A stretch of DNA of 30,750 nt, taken from a virus. The stretch spans positions 1 to 30,750 of the IMG/VR virus record IMGVR_UViG_3300025929_000305; one strand, written 5' to 3'. Positions 22,330-28,230 of this stretch are shown one piece after another. The position numbers were made by a program, and so were the translations under genes. The notes under the pieces are model-generated. The model ran no database searches. It saw nothing but the letters and a program-made list of their open reading frames with translations, and was not told where the DNA came from. Position 1 is the stretch's first letter. Every line of letters starts with the position of its first letter.

Positions 22330-22916
22330 TGTCCTTTTCCCTCTGGGGTCACAACTGGAGAATTGATGGGCCTTGGGGAGCGCCCGGTGGTGGGACATTC
22401 CAACCATCGAATGTGTTCCCCTTGCCCGACGCCCTAGTCCTTCAGATGACACAATCATCTGCGGGCTCCAGTGACGCCGAAGTCATCTCTGCCAGTACCT
22501 TCGGCTACGGGACCTTCAGCTACACTGCCGCTGTGTACCCAGTTCAGAGCGGCCAGGTGGCCTCGGGCTTTCTCTACATCAACAACTCCCAAACGGAGAT
22601 TGACGTGGAGCAGACGGGCAACAACCCCAACGCCGTGTGGCTGACCAACTATTCCGGTGTCTCGAATAAACAATATTCCGAGGTCGCCGGGTACCCCCAG
22701 GGCCAGTTCCATACCTTCAAGTTCACCTGGAAACCGGGTGAGATTCTCTACTACGCCGACGGCAACCTTGTGGCTACCCACACCCAGGATGTGCCCTCGA
22801 CACCGGCGTATTTCCTTTTCAATTTCTGGGGCACCAATAGCACCAGCTGGGGTGGCACCATGACACCGGGCACGCGGTTCATGTTTGTGACCAACTTCAG
22901 CTATCAGCCCTTATAG
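22329..22916 (+). CDS. GH16-type glycoside hydrolase (195 aa)
   Basis: The motif TEIDVEQTG gives the GH16 catalytic pattern E90-x-D92-x-E94. A typical jelly-roll surrounds it: GYGTFSYTAAVYP, then GQFHTFKFTWKPGEILYYADG and the FNFWG strand. The first about 35 residues contain no signal peptide, unlike the adhesin genes. At 195 residues it is a compact, nearly complete domain. GH16 enzymes cleave beta-1,3/1,4-glucans and related polysaccharides, so it may act in virion entry or capsule removal; which substrate cannot be told. It lies between portal and scaffold, an unusual site for a lone glycosidase. Its TAG stop lies in a hairpin. Confidence 0.88.
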   Translation: MSFSLWGHNWRIDGPWGAPGGGTFQPSNVFPLPDALVLQMTQSSAGSSDAEVISASTFGYGTFSYTAAVYPVQSGQVASGFLYINNSQTEIDVEQTGNNPNAVWLTNYSGVSNKQYSEVAGYPQGQFHTFKFTWKPGEILYYADGNLVATHTQDVPSTPAYFLFNFWGTNSTSWGGTMTPGTRFMFVTNFSYQPL

Positions 22917-22958
22917 GGGCTTCTTCGGGTTGAAATAGCTCAACCGGCAAAAGCCCCT
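22915..22958 (+). terminator. Two-part hairpin after the GH16 gene
   Basis: Outer arms AGGGGCTT (22915-22922) and AAGCCCCT (22951-22958) enclose an inner GGTTGA / TCAACC stem (22928-22933 and 22940-22945). The left part is nearly identical to bases 7082-7101. It covers the stop codon. No T-run follows, so it may be a partial terminator, an RNA-processing site or a stabiliser of the upstream message. Confidence 0.5.
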
Positions 22959-23026
22959 CCGTTCGCTCCCCTCAAGTTCCCCCCCCCCCACACGGGGTTA
23001 GTAACCCTCCCACAAGGATGGTACCA

Positions 23027-23947
23027 ATGGCTACACCCAATGGCCCTAGCGCCGGGTTTGATTTCTCCGACGCACCTGGGGCCGACATGGACTTGGATTC
23101 TCTCTTCGGGAATCCCGAGACCACCGTCACCGCACCGGAACCTGATGCGGGAACTCCTCCTGCGGAGGCCGCAGCGCCACAAGCGACTGAGCCTACGGCA
23201 CCGACAAATCCGGATTTCTTCCTGAAGTCTCCGGACGGTTCGGTTGTCTATAAAACACAGGATGAGGCACTCAGGGGGCTGGACGAAAAGAACCGGCTCA
23301 TCAATGAGCTTCGCCAGAGAATAGTCGAGACCACGGGAGTTGATCCGGTCACAAACCGACCCGTTCAGCGTACTCAGCCACAAGCCGAGGAACCCAACTA
23401 CGCTGTTGACTATGAACGTTTCTATCGGGACGCCGCCGAAGCCAACCAGAAGCATGACGCCAAACGCTTTGCTGAAATCCAGGCAAAGTTTGTCAATGAC
23501 CTGTTGGCCCCGGTTGTACCTCTAGTTCAGGAACTCGCCCAGGACCGCGCTGCAAAGTCGGTTGCTGCTGAGTCCCCGGACTTCATGAAGTTCAAAGGCA
23601 GCCCTGAATATAAACAGATTCTGGAGCAGCGTCCTGCGCTTGCGCGGGGAATCACAATGAGCGAACAGAACATCGCTTTTGCGAATCAGCTGCCTGAACT
23701 CTACCGCCTCGCTTATGAGGCGTATCAAGTTCAGCGAATGCCAGAGATAATCAAAGCGCAAGTCGAGCAAGCCCGCTCGGCTGCGCCTCCCGTTCAAAAT
23801 CCTCAACCTGCAAGACCAACCACTACTAGTCCTTCCTCGCAGCCTCCCATTCCGTCGTTTGGTCGCCCCGACATTCGTACCCCTGAAGGTCGCAAGGCCA
23901 TCATTGACGCCTTTGAAAAGACTTCTGGGATGGACAAAGTGTTCTAA
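23027..23947 (+). CDS. Scaffold-like protein (306 aa)
   Basis: It lies directly before the capsid gene. The N-terminal about 60 residues are acidic and Pro/Ala-rich; the middle is helical (residues about 80-240, e.g. DEKNRLINELRQRI) and fits a coiled coil; the Pro/Ser-rich stretch near 250-280 leads to a short basic helix at the C-terminus (EGRKAIIDAFEKTSGMDKVF) that could bind the capsid shell. This is the usual layout of phage scaffolds. ATG 23027 is preferred over ATG 23018 because AAGG lies at the right distance. The long C-run upstream (22979-22989) is a possible slip site for sequencing. Confidence 0.75.
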   Translation: MATPNGPSAGFDFSDAPGADMDLDSLFGNPETTVTAPEPDAGTPPAEAAAPQATEPTAPTNPDFFLKSPDGSVVYKTQDEALRGLDEKNRLINELRQRIVETTGVDPVTNRPVQRTQPQAEEPNYAVDYERFYRDAAEANQKHDAKRFAEIQAKFVNDLLAPVVPLVQELAQDRAAKSVAAESPDFMKFKGSPEYKQILEQRPALARGITMSEQNIAFANQLPELYRLAYEAYQVQRMPEIIKAQVEQARSAAPPVQNPQPARPTTTSPSSQPPIPSFGRPDIRTPEGRKAIIDAFEKTSGMDKVF

Positions 23948-23953
23948 CCGCGT

Positions 23954-23977
23954 CTTCAGGTTGAACCAAACCTGAAG
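23954..23977 (+). promoter_or_regulatory. Hairpin at the capsid ribosome site
   Basis: A perfect 9-bp stem, CTTCAGGTT (23954-23962) with AACCTGAAG (23969-23977), has a six-base loop. The right arm overlaps the GAAGGA ribosome site of the capsid gene, so folding would reduce its translation and melting would raise it. Confidence 0.55.
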
Positions 23978-23983
23978 GAATCA

Positions 23984-24988
23984 ATGAAACTTTTTAATTT
24001 GCTGCTCATTGCCTTCGGCTTTGGAGCGGATGTAATCACCGTCACCTCGGGCACGGCGGGTAATGCCGGTAGCACTGCTGCCGAACTTATTACCTACATG
24101 TCTGCCCGTCTGTTGGAAGTTGCAGAGCTTAACACCATTCTGGACCAGTTTGGTGACAAGCATCCTCTGCCCAGTAACTCCTCGAAGACGATTCGCTTCG
24201 TCCGTGAAGAGAAGCTGTCAGTTGCTGCAAGTCCGACCCAGTTGACGGAAGGTCTCGCTCCCGATGCCGCTGGTATCACCCTTAACCAATTTGAAGCCAC
24301 CATCGAACAGTACGGTTCGGTGATTCGTCTGTCCGACCTGGCGGAAGTAACCGCCCGGCACGACATCATCTCTCGTAGCATCTACATCCTGGGCCTCCAG
24401 GCTGCTGAGACCTACGACCAGCTGATCTACAACGTGCTGAATGCTGCGTCGAACACCTATTACCCGAATAACCGTGGTGGTGACACCTCCCTGGTGGGCT
24501 CCGACCTGGTCAGCTATGTTGACCTGATCGAGCTGGATGCGACTCTCCAGACTCAGGGCGCTCGGCCTTATGAAGGCGGCGACTATGTCTTCGTGACTAG
24601 CCCGCAGCCCTACGCTGGCCTGCTCCGCGACCCCGACTGGAAGGCTTCAAACCAGTTTGCCGCGCCCCAGAAAATCTGGCGTGGTGAAGTTGGCACCCTG
24701 GGCGGATTCCGCGTAATCCGTTCCAACAGCCCTGCGTTCGCCGCAACGAGCCAGGCTGGTGCTGGGCAGTCGAACTTGGTCTACAGTTCGTTTGCTCTGG
24801 GCCGCTTTGCCTACCAGATCACTGATCTCCAGAACCTGCGTGTATACGTGGTTGCTCCTGGCGGTCAGGTTGACCCCCTGATGCAGTCCCGCAAGATTGG
24901 TTGGAAGTTTGCTTTCAAGAGCATCATCACCAATCAGAACTGGATTCGCCGGGTTCGGTCTTCTGGTCTGTCCTCGGTAACTAACTAA
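23984..24988 (+). CDS. Major capsid protein, N4-gp56 type (334 aa)
   Basis: The body matches the N4-gp56 capsid family: AELITYMSARLLEVAELNTI, then a long GSVIRLSDLAEVTARHDIIS helix and AETYDQLIYNVL, and a C-terminal strand region. It has no Cys, unlike the exported proteins nearby. ATG 23984 follows CTGAAGGAATCA, a good ribosome site. The first 15 residues (MKLFNLLLIAFGFGA) are hydrophobic with a Lys, like a weak signal peptide, which is not normal for a capsid. No other in-frame ATG keeps the family N-terminus. The position after scaffold supports the call. Confidence 0.92.
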   Translation: MKLFNLLLIAFGFGADVITVTSGTAGNAGSTAAELITYMSARLLEVAELNTILDQFGDKHPLPSNSSKTIRFVREEKLSVAASPTQLTEGLAPDAAGITLNQFEATIEQYGSVIRLSDLAEVTARHDIISRSIYILGLQAAETYDQLIYNVLNAASNTYYPNNRGGDTSLVGSDLVSYVDLIELDATLQTQGARPYEGGDYVFVTSPQPYAGLLRDPDWKASNQFAAPQKIWRGEVGTLGGFRVIRSNSPAFAATSQAGAGQSNLVYSSFALGRFAYQITDLQNLRVYVVAPGGQVDPLMQSRKIGWKFAFKSIITNQNWIRRVRSSGLSSVTN

Positions 24989-24997
24989 CCTCTAACC

Positions 24998-25017
24998 GTG
25001 GGGCCTTCGGGCCCCAC
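24998..25017 (+). terminator. C(UUCG)G hairpin after the capsid gene
   Basis: GTGGGGCC (24998-25005), a TTCG loop and GGCCCCAC (25010-25017) make a perfect 8-bp stem with a very stable UUCG tetraloop. No T-run follows. It probably protects or trims the capsid mRNA or acts as a weak terminator. Confidence 0.55.
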
Positions 25018-25028
25018 TGGAGAACTTT

Positions 25029-25241
25029 ATGTCTCATTCTTTTGAAAAGCCGCGCCCGGACCATTCGGTCCACCACGTGCGTATGCCGGAAGGCCACGGT
25101 GGTTCGGATCAGAAATTGGGTAAGGGTATGCGGTCCCCGATGGTAAGCCAGCTCCCGCTGGCCAACGGGCTTGAAAGCGCCGAGCTGGATCAGAACCTCT
25201 CCGGAGGCGAAGGTTCAGTTGGTGGTGGAGAGTCCTACTAA
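25029..25241 (+). CDS. Small His/Gly protein (70 aa)
   Basis: It lies between two UNCG hairpins, with GGAGAA upstream as ribosome site. The start MSHSFEKPRPDHSVHHVRMP is His-rich, followed by KLGKGMRSP and a Gly/Glu/Ser-rich tail (GGEGSVGGGESY). No secondary-structure-rich domain is obvious and it may be disordered. It resembles no family I know; close spacing to capsid suggests a minor virion or assembly protein. Confidence 0.65.
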   Translation: MSHSFEKPRPDHSVHHVRMPEGHGGSDQKLGKGMRSPMVSQLPLANGLESAELDQNLSGGEGSVGGGESY

Positions 25242-25244
25242 ATA

Positions 25245-25264
25245 GGTGGGGCTACGGCCCCACC
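25245..25264 (+). terminator. C(UACG)G hairpin before the next gene
   Basis: GGTGGGGC (25245-25252), TACG loop and GCCCCACC (25257-25264) form a perfect 8-bp stem closed by a stable UNCG tetraloop. It lies just before the CAAGGAG ribosome site. The loop and stem differ from the hairpin at 24998 but the design is the same. Confidence 0.55.
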
Positions 25265-25281
25265 CAACTTCAAGGAGTTTT

Positions 25282-25656
25282 ATGTCACTCGGTAAACAGA
25301 TGACCTTGGACGAGAAGATCGCTGCCAAGGCTTCCCAGACAACTGATTGGGATTCCGATCAGTCTACCTGGGAATATGTCACAATCCCGGAAGAGAATGC
25401 GCTCGGTGAAAGGCATGATTCCATGAGCATCAACAACCATGTCTTCGCCCCCGGTCAAACCTACAAGGTTCCTCCGAAGATCGCGGAAACTCTACGGGAT
25501 CGTCTGAAGGTCTATGCCCGCGCCTGCGTGCGTATCCTTCAGCCCAAGCGTGACGTGGATGCAGAACGGCGTGTGGCCATTGGCTCTGCCAGCTCGGCCC
25601 AGGCTGTTGAGGCTTCCACTCTCGCCAACGACTTCAGCGGACTGAACGTTCGGTGA
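25282..25656 (+). CDS. Hypothetical protein, possibly head-tail (124 aa)
   Basis: CAAGGAGTTTTATG is a strong ribosome site, so ATG 25282 is used instead of an in-frame upstream start at 25246. The protein is mixed: N-terminal helix, strand region (EYVTIPEENALG; NNHVFAPGQTYKVP), then a long helix with AETLRDRLKVYARACVRIL. The APGQTYKVPPKIAE pattern recalls capsid-associated or head-completion proteins, without proof. Its stop overlaps the endolysin GTG as GTGA. Confidence 0.7.
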   Translation: MSLGKQMTLDEKIAAKASQTTDWDSDQSTWEYVTIPEENALGERHDSMSINNHVFAPGQTYKVPPKIAETLRDRLKVYARACVRILQPKRDVDAERRVAIGSASSAQAVEASTLANDFSGLNVR

Positions 25657-26036
25657 CCTGGTCCGACTGGGATAAAACTCTCCTGGCCCTCGTGATGTGG
25701 CGTGAAGCCCGTGGCGAAGGCCGGGAGGGTATGCGGGCTGTGGGCCACGTGGTGAAGAACCGCGTCAAGTTCACGGAGTGGGATCGGGTGATTGCTGCCA
25801 AGTGGCAGTTCTCCTCGATGGCCGCTCCCGGTGACCCAGAGTTGATTCTCTGGCCCGAGGCTCCCGACCCCGTCTTTGAAACGGCCATGTCCCTAGCCGA
25901 AGTCATCTACTCCGGCGAAGACCCCGACAATACCAACGGAGCCACACACTACTTCAACCCCAACGTCGTACTTCCCAGTTGGGCTGCGACGATGACCAAG
26001 GTAGCCTCTATCGGCCACCACGACTTTTATAAATAG
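25653..26036 (+). CDS. Endolysin, SleB-type cell-wall hydrolase (127 aa)
   Basis: This small enzyme has the SleB/Hydrolase_2 pattern: WREARGEGREGMRAVGHVV with the likely catalytic Glu at 18, and GATHYFNP (96-103), then VLPSWAATMTKVASIGHHDFY at the end. It hydrolyses peptidoglycan, as endolysin or virion-associated enzyme. It is one domain with no signal peptide, so it needs the holin or another route. Start GTG 25653 overlaps the previous stop (GTGA). The histidine phosphatase and holin follow closely. Confidence 0.92.
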   Translation: MTWSDWDKTLLALVMWREARGEGREGMRAVGHVVKNRVKFTEWDRVIAAKWQFSSMAAPGDPELILWPEAPDPVFETAMSLAEVIYSGEDPDNTNGATHYFNPNVVLPSWAATMTKVASIGHHDFYK

Positions 26037-26048
26037 AGATTATGCTAA

Positions 26049-26636
26049 GTGGCCACTGTCATTGTTGTAAGGCATTCGGATATTCCGGGCACTGACCCGA
26101 GTAATCCCATCTTCGACGGCTGGTCGAACCCCGCGCTCAATGAGCAAGGAATCAAGGATGCTGAGGCGTTAGCTGAAAAATTCGCCCACATTCCTTGCAA
26201 GCACGTCGTAACCTCTGACCTGCTTCGCACCTATCAGACGGCTGAAATCCTAGCCACCATGATGGGCGCGAAGGTTGAACCCACGCGGACCCTGCGTCCC
26301 TGGGACTACGGAATGTTCACCGGCCAGAAAGAAACCGCCGAGAACTTCCGCAAGCTGCAATATTACGTTGACCATCCGGATGTCCCCGTTCCTGGTGGAG
26401 AGAGTTTCCATACCTTCGCCTACCGTTTCGCAGCGACCTTCGAGAAGGCCTTGTTATACGCCAGGAAGCATCCTGACGAAACCGTGGTTCTGGTTACCCA
26501 TAGTCGCAATATATCTCTCGTCTTCACCATTCTGAGAGGCGAACAGATGAACGCGGTGAACTTCGATGAGACCCCGGACCCGGCTGGTTTCGTTGTCCTG
26601 AAACTCAAGAAGGACAAGTGGCAGGTGGAGAAGTAA
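26049..26636 (+). CDS. Histidine phosphatase (phosphoglycerate-mutase family, 195 aa)
   Basis: VVRHSD places the phospho-accepting His at residue 9 with Arg 8; a second Arg lies in SDLLRTYQTAEIL (R60), and the second His in VTHSRN (H151), with GGES near 116-119. These make a complete phosphatase core. The start is GTG 26049, 12 bases after the endolysin stop. The enzyme removes phosphate from small metabolites, sugars, nucleotides or proteins; the substrate is not shown. Its position between endolysin and holin is unusual. It overlaps the holin start as TAATG. Confidence 0.88.
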   Translation: MATVIVVRHSDIPGTDPSNPIFDGWSNPALNEQGIKDAEALAEKFAHIPCKHVVTSDLLRTYQTAEILATMMGAKVEPTRTLRPWDYGMFTGQKETAENFRKLQYYVDHPDVPVPGGESFHTFAYRFAATFEKALLYARKHPDETVVLVTHSRNISLVFTILRGEQMNAVNFDETPDPAGFVVLKLKKDKWQVEK

Positions 26637-27067
26637 TGGCTTTTGATCCCGTAACAGCAGCAATCAATTTCGGCAATACCCTGATTGACCGGCTAATTCC
26701 TGACCGGACCCAGGCGGCTGCCGCCAAGGCCCAGCTCCTGGACATGCAGGTCAAGGGGCAGCTCGATAACGACATTGCCCAGCTCCAAGTTGACCAGGCA
26801 GAAGCCCAGAGTCATTCAGTCTTTGTTGCAGGCTGGCGACCGTTCATCGGTTGGGCCTGCGGAGCTGCGTTTGTATATTCGTACATCTTACAGCCGCTTA
26901 TCCAGACCGGCCTCGTGGTCTTCCATAGCAATTTTGATCCTACCAAGCTACCCAAGCTAGACCTGGCACAGATGCTCCCCGTGCTCTTGGGTATGTTGGG
27001 TCTTGGTGCCTACCGCAGCTACGAGAAGGTTAATGGCGTCAGCACGGAGCAGTTCAACAACAAGTAA
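26636..27067 (+). CDS. Holin of the three-transmembrane type (143 aa)
   Basis: A cytoplasmic-type helical N-terminus (residues 1-60, Ala/Gln/Asp-rich) is followed by SHSVFVAGWRPFIGWACGAA, the typical GWRPF motif of Holin_3TMs, and two or three membrane spans (about 70-96 and 111-126). The C-terminus has the RSYEKVNGV signature. It forms the inner-membrane holes that release the endolysin. I start at ATG 26636, which overlaps the phosphatase stop as TAATG, not at an upstream in-frame start. It lies directly upstream of the adaptor. Confidence 0.9.
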   Translation: MAFDPVTAAINFGNTLIDRLIPDRTQAAAAKAQLLDMQVKGQLDNDIAQLQVDQAEAQSHSVFVAGWRPFIGWACGAAFVYSYILQPLIQTGLVVFHSNFDPTKLPKLDLAQMLPVLLGMLGLGAYRSYEKVNGVSTEQFNNK

Positions 27068-28230
27068 TGCCCACCTTAACAGTTCAAAACATCATTGATG
27101 CTGCCGCGCAGGACGTGCGGCAGAACATTGACAGCACTACCAATCCCGGCCAGGAAATCCTGGTGGACTATTGCAACCGCATCCATCTGGCAGTGCTGCG
27201 GCAGAGCCGCTGGAAGTTCCAGCTCTCGGCCCCGCAACGATTCATCACTCAACTCCAGCAGACCGACTATTGGTTTGGGCCCACGGGAACCGGGCCTAAT
27301 GGAGTGGTTGACACCGGCTTGAACCTGTCTGATGTGCAGGTCATCAAGGAAGGGAGTGTCTTCGATAGGAGCAACTTCCGCAACTTGGACAAGACCGACG
27401 AAGCTCCACTGTCGAGCAACACTTCATTTGCCGATGCCACGCTTCGCGCAGATCGTCCCCGGCTATGGCGCAACGCCACGGACACCCCGAATGTAATGAA
27501 CATTTATCCGGCCCCGGATAATCAGAACACCTACCAACCAGAACCAGAGTCTCCGTATTGTTCCACGGTTGCGGGTGGGGCACTGGCGGGTCGAATCTAT
27601 TACGTTCGCACGGCATTTGTAGATTCTGCTGGGAACCTGGGCTCGGCCAGTGGTACCACCAGCTCCCAGGATGGCACCAAGATTTTCGTCCCAGCCAATT
27701 TCCTGTTGGTCGTTCACCCGCCCGTTGAGCCCTTCGCAAGCAGCGCCTCGGGCGTGCAATACAACCAATACAACGTTTACGCCTCGACCGTGCAGGGCGG
27801 GGAAGTGTTGCAGAACGGCAACACGCCCATCTCTACGAGTGCTACCTGGACAGAGCCGACGAGCGGTCTAATCACCAGCGCGGCTACTTATCCCACAACT
27901 AACGACCTTGAGCCGGTTGATGGCTACATCATCGAGTTTCGTTACTTCCGGCAGCGCCCTCAGTTGACCAGCACCACCACCGTTCTCACCACCCCCGACG
28001 ATTACAAAGACATCATCGTGGCGGGAGTGAATTGGCTGGCACTCGAATACCTGCGTCGGCCAGAGGCCAAGACCTGGGCGGAAGTCTTCCAGGCTGGCAT
28101 CACCTCCATGATCCGCGACCGCAATCTGGGTCCACGTGGCGGCGAATACATTCACCCCGATCCCGCAAGCCAAGGTGGCAAGCTCCCCATTATGGAGACC
28201 TTCGACCCCACCATTCTGCGTAGTCAATAA
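27067..28230 (+). CDS. Head-tail adaptor with inserted domain (387 aa)
   Basis: N- and C-terminal helical regions (NIIDAAAQDVRQNIDST, CNRIHLAVLRQSRWKFQL; GVNWLALEYLRRPEAKTWAE) match a short-tailed-phage adaptor that docks to the portal ring. A domain of about 110 residues resembling FN3 or Ig folds is inserted at about 165-275 (GRIYYVRTAFVDSAGNLGSA). A similar insert occurs in the next protein. The overlap with the holin (TAATG) fits coupled translation. The adaptor role is inferred from pattern and order. Confidence 0.75.
   Translation: MPTLTVQNIIDAAAQDVRQNIDSTTNPGQEILVDYCNRIHLAVLRQSRWKFQLSAPQRFITQLQQTDYWFGPTGTGPNGVVDTGLNLSDVQVIKEGSVFDRSNFRNLDKTDEAPLSSNTSFADATLRADRPRLWRNATDTPNVMNIYPAPDNQNTYQPEPESPYCSTVAGGALAGRIYYVRTAFVDSAGNLGSASGTTSSQDGTKIFVPANFLLVVHPPVEPFASSASGVQYNQYNVYASTVQGGEVLQNGNTPISTSATWTEPTSGLITSAATYPTTNDLEPVDGYIIEFRYFRQRPQLTSTTTVLTTPDDYKDIIVAGVNWLALEYLRRPEAKTWAEVFQAGITSMIRDRNLGPRGGEYIHPDPASQGGKLPIMETFDPTILRSQ

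Noticed and set aside
22979-22989. Run of 11 C before the scaffold gene
   Set aside because: It may be a sequencing or assembly length error; the scaffold frame does not depend on it, so no biological claim is made.
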